This document shows positions 12,813 to 24,900 of a stretch of 64,000 nt of DNA, piece after piece. Position numbers and translations under genes: made by a program. The stretch spans positions 2,026,892 to 2,090,891 of the forward strand of contig LR746265.1 of NCBI GenBank assembly GCA_902729315.2, read 5' to 3'. Source of the stretch: Spirodela intermedia. Taxonomy: Eukaryota > Streptophyta > Magnoliopsida > Alismatales > Araceae. Each line of letters opens with the position of its first letter. Position 1 is the stretch's first letter. The notes under the pieces are model-generated. The model did not search any database. It worked only from the letters and a program-made list of their open reading frames with translations, and was not told where the DNA came from.

Positions 12813-13833
12813 CGCCCCGTGATTGTTCGCAAATTTGCCTGAGCGGGGGTGGTCAACTCTGTTCTTCGAAATCCAGGAGTCTCCGCTCATAATTTTCTAA
12901 AAGTTTAGTTAGGCGGTTCATCGTGTTCTTCAGAGCTCGACCGCCATGCTTTGATTAGATTCTCTGTAATAATCGCCCCACGACTGCGCTTGCTCCGTTG
13001 CCCGGGCAAACCCTAAATCTTTGATTTTTGGCGGAAGAGATGTTAGGGTTGTCAACTGGCCGGGCCTCGTCAACTCTCCCTAAGCCGGGGCAATCGTCAA
13101 CAAGGCTAAACTTGATTGAAGCCTGTAATGGGTTTGAATAAAAACGGGGATAGGTCAACCAATACATCTCTCTCTCTCTCTCCCTCTCTCTTTCTCTCTT
13201 CATGCTTTGCTATGAGACAGCCCAATGGTTGATTTTTTTTCTAAAAACTGCTAAGTTTATGTACTAATTTGGAGGCAAATAATCATCAGCATATTTGTAC
13301 GAATTACAGGACTTTTCATTGTCTGAAGCCTTTTAATTAATTCACATTATACCTAAAAAGGTCAAAACATGATTTAATCATCCAAAAATTAAACGGTGCA
13401 TATCATCAAGAAAAATATATCTCACCCGAGTCAACTGTTACAAAATCTCTCTCTCTCTCTAGGGTACCTGCACATAAGATCTGGTCTGGATCTCACAATG
13501 CGGGCTTTATTATCGGGCTCGGGCTCAAATCGGCGAAGCCCGGCCCGCTACAAACTTCCGGACGGCTTTTTTTTCCGAATTGTTAGCTTCACCTGTAATG
13601 ACTATGGACGCCCGTTGATCTTTCGCTCGCCGTCTCGTGAGGTGACCGTTGGATGAGGATTTGCGTCAGATTCTAATAACGGTCGACTGGGTGATCATTT
13701 GAGGAAAGCAGTAAGAGAGCACTCTAATCGCCGGGTTGGAGGAGGAGATGGGAGTCTGAGAAGGGTTCGAGTCCTTCGAGGAGCAGGCGCCATAGTAAAC
13801 CCTAGTCGGTAGAACGAGGAGAGGCGGGCAACC
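12813..13833. other. Intergenic region with CT repeats
   Basis: Contains the LYRM9 3' UTR, CT tracts at about 13167-13200 and 13446-13460, and the promoter of the next gene. No coding sequence recognised; the ORFs here are short and low in complexity. Confidence 0.5.
13797..13805 (+). promoter_or_regulatory. Telo-box-like element (AAACCCTAG)
   Basis: Lies 29 bp upstream of the ATG at 13834, probably within the 5' leader. AAACCCTA is the core of the plant telo-box. Functional role is inferred. Confidence 0.4.
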
Positions 13834-15235
13834 ATGGCTGAGGGCTTGGTGGCTGAAGAGGGCGGAGGATGGACAGAGCAGGGAGACGAGGAGAGGGAGA
13901 TCAGAGATCTAGAAGCGGAGGTGAACGAGATGGCCGAGAGGATCCAGCGGTCGAGGAGGACGGTTCCTGGCAGGCTCGCCGAGGCCTTATCTGCGCAGCT
14001 CGCGGCCCAACGGCCTCGTATTCCCTCAGAGGGGGCTGTAGGTTTGCAAGATAACTCTTCACAGAACGAGAGTGAGTGCTCTTAGTGTACTTTCTTCTAC
14101 CTTCCCAATTTTTTGATACCTTCCTTCAGTCTATCTGTGAGCCCCCCTCCTTCTTTTCTGTAGTTGGTTGTTGCCTATAATTGGAGCATTCTTGCCTGAC
14201 TCGAACTATGTGCGTGCGATGTGTGTAAATCTAGTTTTCTCTTGAAGTGCGTGTCATCTCAGATCAATTAAATTGGAAGAAATACATGGAAACTGTGGAG
14301 TTTGCCAGAGAGCATCGAGATCCCCTGGCTGGTGTTTTGGATGTGGAGGATAGAGGCCATTTTCGATGGCTCCATTACCCGAGAGGACGAGAGGGTTATT
14401 TGATGAGAGAAACAAGACATATGATCTGAACGGTTAGCTAGATCGGCGTCTAGTCTCTGAATCTCATGTTTTCCTTTTCTCGAAGTGAAAAGCTTACTTT
14501 TGTGGAAAAGAGAGAATCCTTCCTCACCCAATCATAATATTCTAGAAATCCAGCTCCCAAACAGCTTGCGTCAGGCGCCCGATGGATTTACCGAGCCCAA
14601 TTCTGCTGTTTCTCTAGTATCTTGTACCGAATGATTCAGCTTTCAATCTGTGGCCCTGCTATTCTCATATGAATAATATCCTGGTTGCCCATCGCCTGTT
14701 CCCAGTTTCTCATTGCCAACATAAACATCAGTATAAAGTGATTTGGAGCTTACTTAACTCGCCGATCTCACTTGATGTCTCTGATGATCGAGCAATTATT
14801 ACATTCAAAAGAAGGACAAAAATATACCCGTGTTGTTAAAATATTAGAGAAACTTCATTGTCAGGGCTTTATCTATTCACTCTCTTCTTCCTTTCCGAGC
14901 TGTCAATAGTGTTTGATAAATGGTGTTTAGAGTTTATTTCTCTATAACCATGTTCTTCAGGCCGCATTTTTCTGATACAAGCCCATTGCTTATCCACAGG
15001 AGCATCAGGGGAGGCCGAGTCGGACACTGGAGCATCATCCTTTCCAGAATCAGATCAAGAAATGCAGGAGAGGCTTCAAACCCTGAGGTCCAAGCTCCGT
15101 AGTAACATCGACGCCACACCAGAGATTCTGAAGAGAATCAAAGGGTGCATGGAAAGACTCAACAGAATCGATCAGAGCAGTGGCGCCATCAATCCTGTGT
15201 TCCAAAAGAGACGAAAGAACTGGCCATCTATTTGA
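13834..15235 (+). CDS. Small coiled-coil protein, function unknown
   Basis: Two exons, 13834-14071 and 15000-15235, give a 157-aa protein when joined with a GT-AG intron of 928 nt. The frame continues across the junction as ...SSQNE-RASGEAESDTG. The N-terminal half (EEREIRDLEAEVNEMAERIQ, about residues 17-36) is a strongly predicted charged coiled coil. The C-terminal half contains MQERLQTLRSKLRSN and then EILKRIKGCMERLNRID, a second helical segment. It ends in a basic tail, QKRRKNWPSI. I do not recognise a named family. The start ATG has a good context (accATGGct) and follows a telo-box-like element. The intron includes an ORF (14247-14429) that does not splice in cleanly, so one extra exon cannot be excluded. 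Confidence 0.68.
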
Positions 15236-15516
15236 TCCTTGTACCCCCTGATGCTTGGTAATCACCAGGATGATGATATTTCTCGTCTCATATGGCAATT
15301 GCGCCTGTAATTAATCTCTGCTGGATTAATGTGTGTGGTTGTGTCTCTCTTGCATGCAACTTTCTGATGATGATGATGATGATTATGATGGTATTATCAT
15401 CTTGTCATGTTGGTATTATGCCTAATGAGCAGAGTATCCAGGCAACTCATAAGAAGGTAGATACCAAACTATGCCTGAATATGGGTCAATATATTAAAAA
15501 AATTATGAGCTTAGAG

Positions 15517-15710
15517 AACATGGATACGAAGTTAATTGAATAAAGTTAGAGGGGTCAACGCAGCCAAGCTGTTTTCTCTAAGAAGCTGGGAGATTATGGA
15601 TACGAGCGTAATTAAATAAAGTTAGAGGGTCAACACAGCCAAGCTTTTTTCTCTAAGAAGCTTAGAGGTTGTGGATACGAGCGTAATAAAGTGAAGTTAG
15701 AGGGTCAAGT
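15517..15710. repeat. Short tandem array, about 75-bp unit, 2.5 copies
   Basis: Three successive blocks begin with GGATACGA at about 15520, 15598 and 15673. Each is followed by AAAGTTAGAGGGTCAA or a close variant. The first two continue with CAGCCAAGCT and TTCTCTAAGAAGCT. The third is truncated. The array lies between the coiled-coil gene and the SLH gene. Confidence 0.88.
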
Positions 15711-15904
15711 GGTGATAAAACAGATCATGAAGAGAGGGGCGACGCGAGGCCGTACTGGTTCCCACTTCCCAATAAAACCCCGCAGCTACCAATTTCCGTT
15801 GCCGTTCTTCCTATCCACCTGCTGCGGCAGCTGCGGGGAGGCCCGGGTGAAGGACCGGAGGAGTCTCCCGTTTCTCTGTCCCCGGGAAATCCCCATTGTC
15901 GGAC

Positions 15905-18900
15905 ATGGTTGTCCTGGCTGGTCACTCGTCCCCGAGCTCCTTACAGCTTCGTTGGGGGCTTAACCGCAGGAAGCCGCCTCCTGCCTCCCTCCAGATTCGT
16001 TTCCCTGCGCCCGATGGAAGGCGGCGGCGGCGGCTTGCACGGCTGGTCGCCGCCGGGTCGACTCGGGGTGAGGATGGGGATGGCGTGGTTTCGCGGGCGG
16101 AAGCTGGGGAGTCCAAGGATCGCTTCTCCGGATGGTCTGGGGAGGATTCTGATGGAGGCACTCCGCGGAAGGGGAAATTCGAAGGTAGGTGGGGTGTCCT
16201 TTTTCGCGCTTCAGCTTAAATGTTTGGTAGTTTCTCGTCTCAGGTACTCAGGATTTGTTAATTTTTGTGTGTTTGTTCATCTGAGCCGCACTTGCCATAC
16301 ATTTGGGGGAGAACGTAGCACGACTGTCAAGGAAAGCCCGTGATTTGAGTTAGATCGTTCGCCGTGTTCTTGTCTCCTAAGCTTACAGATTTAATTAATC
16401 ATTAAATTATTTTCTTAGTATTCGCATTTCTTTCACATTTGCCTCATAGTAATACATGGACTCAGGAGACTTGTGGACTGAAATCCGGATGCACGCAATA
16501 CGAATAGTTTGGGATATGGCAGATTCAAAAGAAACCATTTTGATTTGCATTACATGAGACTCCAATTGCAGAATTGTTGCTCACATAATTCTATTGTGAA
16601 GCTAACTTCACCTAAGCATTTCTCCATTTTTTCGTGGAATTCCACAGATTACTTGTTTTCTTTGGAGATCTAATGACTGTTCCATCATAGTTCACTTTCA
16701 GGATTTGTGGGAGTCGGTCTGGCTGGAATTTTGTTCACCGCTGGAATCGCATTTGCAGCGCTGTCCTATGGACGTAAAAATGTTGGTACGTGCCACTCTT
16801 GCTGCATAATGAAAACCAATTTTTTTTCTGATGATTAAATAACTTGAATAATCTTCCCACACATAAATCTCTTTCGAAAGTGAACTTTATCTACTGTTTT
16901 CTTCTTTTCAGTATTTATTAATCTTAAGATCTTACGGAGCTGTGCATGATCCTTAATTTTCACTGTTTCAATACGATATATGTTTTCCTTGAATGATATT
17001 TTTCCGAATGCTTCGGTGTTTGCAGGAAGGCCAAGAGAGATGGAGCCTCTGACTGTGGAGCAGGAAGTATTATTGGAGTCTGATGAGCAGAATGAGAGTA
17101 CGGATTCCATTGAAATCGAGAGTAACTCAACTGTGCCCGAGGAAAGCTCCACTTTCGCTCGTGATTCTGAGACAGGTACTAGCAAAGAAAACATCTCGCC
17201 TTTAGACACAATTGATTTCGATGCAGACAGTAGGGCGGTGTCATCTCCTTCAGAAGACGATCAGTCTGCTGCCATCGATGCTAAGGACATTAAAAAAGGC
17301 TCCACTCGGGAAGATCATAATAGAACTACCAATCTCGATGACCCTTTAGGCCTCACCGTCTCTGATCTCAATTCAATTACGAAGCCTGCACACACAGATC
17401 AGCCATCTGCTGATGATTTTAGTATTAAAGATCAGAACAGCAGCTTGGCTTCTGGTTTGTCAGGCTCTTCTGTCAGACTGACTGACAGAATGGAGGCCAG
17501 CACCCTCGCTGGCATATCGTCTGCTACTGATTCAGAAAAAAATGATGGTGATCGTCAGGAAGGAGGTATCTTTTCAGACGAATTGGAAAATTCGAAGGAT
17601 CTGCTGTATTCTGGTGCTTCTAGAGGTGGAACTTTGGGTGATACTTCAAGTTTGGAGAACTCTGTCGAGATTAGTGCAAATATTGATCCCCAATTCGCAT
17701 CAGATGGCGTAGTGAAAGTGGTAGGCCGTGAGTCAGAGGAACAAGAGTCTCAGCCACTTCCTAATGAGGGTAGCGCCAGGCTTTCACTGGATCATAGCAC
17801 AAATGTAAATGGTTCATCTGTGACAAACTCTCAATCAGATCTCAGCCCATATGAGACACTTCAGGTCCCGTACAACAGTGCCTCTTCCCCGCTAGAGGAA
17901 CATAAATTAGATACTGATGAACGTTTTGAAGCACTGGCACCCACACCAGTCGCTCCTCTAGATAGTCAATCCAAACCTAGCGATCACTTTGAAACCCGTA
18001 AAGTTAGACCAGCGTACGAGTCAACTCTGCCTCAGAAGTCCTTTTCTTCAGCTGGTATACCTGCTCCATCTCTAGTTTCTGCAGCTTCACAGGTTCCTCC
18101 TGGAAAAGTTCTCGTGCCAGCAACAGTTGACCAGGTTCAGGGACAAGCATTAGCGGCACTACAAGTTTTAAAGGTATTGCTTTGTAATTGACTTGCCCTG
18201 TAGAGCTTTATTTCCATATTTCATACTCTCTTGTACAGCCTGTTCACTAGGATCTGAAGTGCGAAGTGTCTTTCAGAGATACTAAAAAAAATTAAAATTA
18301 AAGACACTGGGGCTGGTGCCTAATTGAAAATTTATTATTATTTTCTAGACATTGATTGACTTATCAGCGTCTCAAACAGTCGTATTATTATGGTACCGTT
18401 TTTTGTCCTCTTGCACAAATCTGACTGATATATTATTATGTGAAAAAATTTAATGGTGCAGCTGAGATTCTGTCTATACGTGATTAACATTTTTGACTGA
18501 AGATTACCCACATTAACGTGCGAATGGACTAGACAAAATAGAACAAGAGAAGAATTAGAGGGTTGGGGGGGGGGGTTGTTTCAAGGGTATCAGATCAGTT
18601 GACTATAATACCCACTTCCGGCCAAAGTTTTAAATTTTTTTTGGATCATTGCCTCCATATGGGGCCCTGATCTTTTCAACTCGTTGCTTGATCATAATCA
18701 TATGGAATATTGTAAAAAAATTGAATTATAATCTCAAATTACTTTTGTAAACATTGAAAAGCCTGGATTTCAATAGTTTATGTATGATGCCACAAATGCC
18801 CACCAATAGTGTTTAGCAGTTTTTTTCAATGGGGCTTGCTTTGTCTTTAGCTCTCTAGACCAGGAGAATTGGGAGGGAACTTTGTGCATCTCTTCTCTGT

Positions 18901-21484
18901 TATGCACATCTTATCTCCTAGAGACGGAGCATGCATTTTTCTTGCCAATTTTGTGGGATTCCCTAGTGAAGTCTTGGCATTGGAATAGGCTCTGGAGTTG
19001 TCAACTGGCTTCGTGGATGCCTAGTTATGTTATTTATTTGACTGTGAATTAGAGAAAAATTAAAAAGAATAAAACCCTACTCTAATCAGTTTGGTCTAGT
19101 TTCCTTGTCATTTAACCATTGTTCAATTATTTATAATACATTTTTTTCATGTTTTATTTCAAAGCTTTTAAGCGTTCTATTCTCTCTCTCTCTCTCTCTC
19201 TCTCTCTTTCACACAGACACTAGAATTCCCGCTTATAATCATGATTTTAGCTCTATAATTGGCCTATTGGGTTTGGTTCTTTGCTGTTTCTTTTTTCTTG
19301 GATTTTTTTGTTTGGGAAAGTAATCTATTTGTAATTACTAGATTATTCAGCTTACTAATTAACTTTCATTTTTAAGGTTATTGAAGCTGATATAGAACCG
19401 GGTGCTATATGCAGCCGCCGTGAGTACGCTCGATGGTTGGTCTCTGCGAGTAGCATTCTCTCAAGGTAGGGATATATTTTTATTTTCTCTTTATTCCCTG
19501 ATTTTAATTTCTGCGGGAATAATGGTCTTCAAATGATATCCCTCTCTGGTGATCCTCAATCTCTTGGTTTTCTCACCAGGAACACTGCTTCAAAGGTGTA
19601 CCCTGCCATGTACATAGAGAACGTCACTGAGCTCGCGTTCGACGACGTAACTCCCCAAGACCCTGATTTTCCGTTCATACAAGGTGAGATATATTCATCC
19701 GAATTCCTTGACTCCGACATAGCTTAATCTTTTGTGGCCCCCTAACACCTGTAATAATTGCAGGTTTGGCTGAGGCTGGGCTGATCTCAAGCAAGCTCTC
19801 AAGATCTGATCTTGATCTCCCTGCGAGTGGAGACCAAGATTCTTCCCTGTTCTCCCCCGAGAGGTGATCGGCTTCTGGAGTTTCTATAGGTCTATGTGAT
19901 TGATTTCCCTGAGAGCGTTTCTCAATCTTCTCCCCTGCTTCTGCAGCCCTGTATCTCGCCAGGATCTTGTGAGTTGGAAGATGGCTTTGGAGAGGAGGCA
20001 GCTCCCAGACGTTGACAGAAAGGTGGCGCAGAAATCATAGATTATCGTATGAATACCAAGGTTTATGATTGATTGATTCATTCATTCACGAACTGAAAGT
20101 GTTTTTTGATCAGATTCTGCATCAGTGCTCGGGATATATAGATATCGACAGAATCAATCCAGATGCCTGGCCTGCGATTGTGGCCGATCTGTCCAGTAGA
20201 GAGCACGGCATCATCCCGCTTGCGTTTGGTACTACTCTTCATGGGCTCATCTTCCTTCTCGATCTAGGGTTATTTTTTGTTTCTTCCGTGTTCGTTGTTT
20301 TGTGATCTGGGTTCCGTTCGTCTTCCTCAGGTTACACGAGACTATTCCAGCCTGATAAACCAGTTACGAAAGCTCAGGCCGCCATTGCTCTGACGACCGG
20401 TGAAGCCTCCGAGATGGTCGCTGAAGAGCTCACCCGTATCGAGGCAGAGTCGATGGCCGACGCTGCGGTGGCGGCTCACACGGCCCTCGTGGCCCAGGTG
20501 GAGCAGGATCTGAATGCGAGCTTTGAGAAGGAGCTCGCAGTGGAGAAGCAGAAGGTGGACGCGGTGGAGAAATTGGCTCAGGAGGCTAAACTGGAGCTCG
20601 AGAAACTGAGGCGGGAGAGAGAGGAAGAAAACGGTACCCTTATCAGGGGCCGCTCGGCCGTCGAGTCGGAAATGGAGGTCCTCTCGAAGCTGAGGAACGA
20701 GGTAGAGGAGCAGTTGCAGAGTCTCATGGGCAACAAGATGGAGATGGCTTTCGAGAGGGAGAAGATTCTGAAGCTCCGCAAGGAGGCGGAAAAGGAGAAC
20801 GACGCCATCGTCCAGTTGCAGTATGAGCTGGAGGTCGAAAGAAAAGCCCTCTCCATGGCCAGGTGCTTACCCAGATCTTTGTCCTAATCTGGGTTGGCAA
20901 TTAGGCTAATTCTAAGCCTTCCTGAAATCTGAATGATGATCCCCAGGGCGTGGGCTGAAGAGGAGGCCAAGAGGGCGATCGAGCAAGCCAAAGCCTTGGA
21001 AGAAGCTCGGGAACGGTGGGAGCGCCATGGTCTCAAGGTCGTCGTAGAAGGTAGCCTCCGCGACGACGAGCTCGCCGGAACCACCTGGCTCAACGCCGGC
21101 AACCAGTCTCCGCTGCAGGAAACCATCAACAGGGGCGAGGGCGTACTGGAGAAGCTCAGGGCAATGGCCGTCGGCATCAGTGGCAACTCGGCGGTGGCGA
21201 TGGAGAGGATGATTCAGATCATATCCTCTGCGGTCTCAGCTCTGAAGCAGTTCCTCTCCAAACTCCCTGGGGCCGTCGCCGCCACAGCGTGCAAGTCCGT
21301 GGAGGACCTCCGGGGAGCCGCTTCGGAGCTCAGCTCCGTCGCCGCTGAGAGATCCAGCCGGTCCATCCAAGAGCTCCGAGAGAGCGCCTCTGGGTTCTAC
21401 TCCGGCGTGAGAGACGGCGCGAAGAGGGCCGTCGAGGACTGCCGGGAAGGCGTGGAGAAGATCACCCAGAAGTTCAAGACGTGA
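15905..21484 (+). CDS. Plastid-type SLH-domain, coiled-coil membrane protein
   Basis: Ten exons: 15905-16184, 16702-16785, 17026-18173, 19377-19465, 19580-19683, 19764-19863, 19947-20022, 20114-20228, 20331-20862, 20947-21484. All introns are GT-AG, giving 1021 aa. The N-terminus is Ser/Arg-rich and acid-poor (about 40 residues), like a chloroplast transit peptide. A single membrane helix (GFVGVGLAGILFTAGIAFAA) follows at about residue 94. Residues about 120-500 are acidic and Ser-rich, probably disordered. Residues about 505-650 carry S-layer-homology-like motifs: CSRREYARWLV, AFDDVTPQDPDFPFIQGLAE, GLISSKLS and RLFQPDKPVTKAQAAIAL. A long charged coiled coil runs to about 860, then an amphipathic C-terminal helical tail. 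It resembles the Arabidopsis family often called adhesin-like SLH proteins. Its biochemical role is unproven. The ATG at 15905 is the first in frame; the upstream in-frame codon is TTG. Confidence 0.9.
18174..19376 (+). other. Large intron of the SLH gene
   Basis: A 1.2-kb GT-AG intron between exons 3 and 4. It contains a poly-G run (about 18567-18576) and a (CT)n tract (about 19181-19207). No embedded gene or element was recognised. Confidence 0.8.
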
Positions 21485-21966
21485 GCTTTGCGCCGCCCCC
21501 CCGGAAGCCCGCCAGCTCCATTAACCTCGCGGCGATCTCGATAAGCAGCTACCTGTAATGACACAACACTCAGGACTCTTCTTCCACCTGCTCCACCACG
21601 GCCGCCGCCCCTCTAGAAGGGACCGTTGTACTCCTCAGGAAAGGACGCAATTTTGACTAATAATCTTGCTTTCCCTCTTGATTTCTTTCCTGAGTCAACG
21701 CGGGAAGGGGAATAAGACAGAAATTGCTTGAAATCTTTTGAAGATGTTGAGCTATTTTAAATGGATATATATATTTTAATTAAAGTAATATAATTATTTT
21801 AATTGAGATTTTAATATCAGGCCGTTAACGGCCATCTTGTTCTCCTCTCCCCCGCCCTTTGCCTCCCCGCTCCTCTCTCTCTCTCTGTTCTAGCCGTTCG
21901 GAGGCGGCGGCGGCGCCGAGGGGTTTCGGGATAAGCCATCTCCGCTCGCCCCTGAGGAGCCCGGAG
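21485..21966. other. SLH 3' UTR and SDA1 promoter/5' UTR
   Basis: The two genes are tandem and 482 bp apart. An AT-rich part (about 21740-21815) separates the 3' UTR from a pyrimidine-rich leader (CT tract at about 21875-21888) just upstream of the SDA1 ATG. Confidence 0.5.
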
Positions 21967-24900
21967 ATGCAGACGGCTACCATGGCGGCGCAGCTGATCT
22001 CCCCGGAGTCGCACTCGGCCTCGGGGAGGGGGTCCGAGAAGCTGAGCCTCCCCTCGTTGCAGTCCAAGATGAAGTGCGATCCAGAGGGGTATGAGACGGA
22101 GCTTAAACTCCTCTACCGCCACTTCGAATCCTCTCTCCACCTGTTCCGTCAACAGTCCGCCCTCAGCGTCTCAGCTGATCCCGTCGTCTCCAAGGACCTC
22201 GGTGATATGTCCATGTTCCTCGCCCATGTCACGCCCTTCTACCCCGACCGCCTCGCCGACTTCCCAGGGAAGCTCGCTGACCTTCTCAGCGAGAACGGCC
22301 GGTCTCTCATCCCCTCTCTCCGGAGCCATCTCACGCAAGCCCTAATCCTCCTGGTCAATAGACAGGTATGCACATGTCTCAAGCGGGTGGTAGCGTCTCC
22401 ATATTTCCAGGTCTTTTTCATGGAGTTCGCCATAATAATTATTTCATAAAATTTTATGTCAGTGTAGATTGTTGGGGTTGAGGAGACGCTCAGGTTGTTT
22501 ATGGAGCTTCAGACCATGGGCGACAGGAACCTAAGGAAGTTGGCATTCTCTCATGTTGTTCAGAGTATCAGGCGAATGAACCAGAAACACAAAGATGAAG
22601 CCAAGAACCGAAAGCTCCAGAGCATTCTTTTCACAATGTTGCAGGTTTGTTGCTCCCCTGCAAAGTTTCTTTCTCGGGGAACACGAATACGCTCCTTTGC
22701 TTTCGTACCCACTGGGGCAGATGATTTTTTCCGCAGGAAGAGGATGAATTGAAAGCTAAAAGGGCCCTGGTAGTACTTTGTGATCTTCATCGGCGGAAGG
22801 TGTGGTTTGATGACAGGACAGCCAATGCCATTTGCACTGCCTGTTTCCATTCTTCCTCAAAGTGTGTACTTCTAATTCTTCTTCCTGATAAAACGTTGGT
22901 TTAGTTTTTTTACACTGTTGAATTGGTTTCCGGTTTCTAATTGGATTTGCGATTATGGATAGGGTTTTGGTTTCTGCCCTCTCATTTGTACTTGGCTACG
23001 AGGAAGTTCAAGAAGGGGATGATAGTGATGGGTCTAGCAGTGAGGACGACATGCCAACTCCACACCCTATTGTTGTTCTTCGCAGAGAGGATGTGTACAA
23101 GGTGCCTTGCCGTGCTTATGCATTTATGATTACCAAATACAAAACCATATTCCTGATTGTTCCCGATCCTGTATATAATCTGAGAGGGAGAACTGCATAG
23201 TTCCTCACTGCAGGCAAGTTTCAAAAGACACCCATTGTGCTCAGGAGGATAATCCCATGAATTATCATGAAGGAAAGAATATGCTTTATTTCTTCTCTAT
23301 GGGAAACAGGTTATTTATTGCACCATTTACTAATAAAACATTAATTGGTACATGGAAGCATGATTTCTGAAGGAAAAAATTGACAAAATAGAGGAAAACG
23401 GTATGAATAAAGCATCATTCACGATCTCTTTGCTGGGCTTCTAGAATGAAATTTTGTTGAATATCAATAAATCAAATGGCATAATTAGACCGATAAGAAT
23501 GATGGTCTCACGGATAGATGAGGAATTTTCTTACCTAAGGTTGTTCTTGTTCTTCTCTCTGCGACAAATAGCTTTAAAATAGCCAGACGGCTTCCGAATG
23601 GTAGAAAATTTCAGATGGGCATTTGGGGATTCTCTATGCCGGTCTCCTTCATAGAGGTCTCTTTATTACCACTCACAGTGAGAGAGCATCATGGGAGGAG
23701 GAGATAAAGGAGACTACAACTCTTGAGATATTTCTTTCATAGACTTCCTTACTTCTCATGTTTTAGATGAAGATACACTCACACGTGAGTTATATAAAAA
23801 GGAGCCTCCATATATTACTGGTTAATTTTCTACCCAATTGCTTTCCATGAATTTCGTCTATCAAGGATCATTTTCATTCTTTTTTCTTTTATTTGGCTGT
23901 GTAGGCAAACCAGAAAGGAACATCGGCTAGCAAGAAAAAGAAGAAAGCAAAACTTCAGCGTATTGTTCGCAGCATGAAGAGGCAGCAGCGAAGAGCATCC
24001 GGAAATTGTGGCTTAGGCTCATATACACCACTCACACACCTTAAAGATGCACAGGTATGCTGGATTTCATGCTGCATTCATTTTCTTTTTTGTTTTTCCA
24101 ATGATGATGTGATTCTGAGATATTGGTACGCATCATGTCTCAGGGATATGCCGAGAAGCTGTTTTCTCGTCTCCAGAAGTGCAATGAACGTTTTGAGGTA
24201 TTTATTTGATTTTAAAACCCTCATGATTAGTCTCTTTATGTCTAACCATGAAAAAATGGATAAATATTGTAACAACTGAATCATTTCTATGACCAGTTTT
24301 GCTAAGTCATCACTGTTAGGGGGTGGTGGTGACAGAATTATTGCCTCATCGAACTTCAGGGCAGTGGGAAAATCCCAGGATCCCAGCTCTGTATGGGGAT
24401 TGCTGGTGAGAAGTAAATGGTTTTGTGTTTGTGCTGGAGAATCATGGCGTGAAGGAAAAACATTCAACTAGCTATTGCATTCTAGTTTTATTTCCTGACG
24501 TTTTGGATGAAGACAACCTCTGTCTGTGATACATTATAGGTGAACAGGTGCTTCCGTTGTGTTCACATTCACTAGTATTCATTCAAGGGTTGGCTTAAAA
24601 GTTCCTGAGACTATACTTATAATGATTCATTATGTTGGACTTTGAAATACATTGAATTAAAGACTAATTTTAAGTTTAATTTAGTATGAGTTAATGATCA
24701 AGATATCCAGAGTCTCTATTCTACACCATTTTTTATTCTTGATTCAATGCGTTTCATTGGTGTCTTCATCAGAGGATTCGTCTGCATTTTATTATGAACC
24801 TTTACTGTTATTCCATTTGACTTCATGGAATGCATCTGGTCAACACGCGTTTACCTGTGGTGGAAGACTTTCTCCACGAATCCTTCCTCATCTTACATGT

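Noticed and set aside
12260-12856. 198-codon minus-strand ORF
   Set aside because: It is the shadow of the LYRM9 exon and its CT-rich intron; the Pro and Arg-Glu runs come from repeats.
14247-14429. Possible extra exon of the coiled-coil gene
   Set aside because: No clean acceptor/donor pair keeps the frame; the two-exon model already joins in frame.
15909-16343. 144-codon plus-strand ORF
   Set aside because: It overlaps exon 1 of the SLH gene in another frame; the SLH frame continues across real splice sites.
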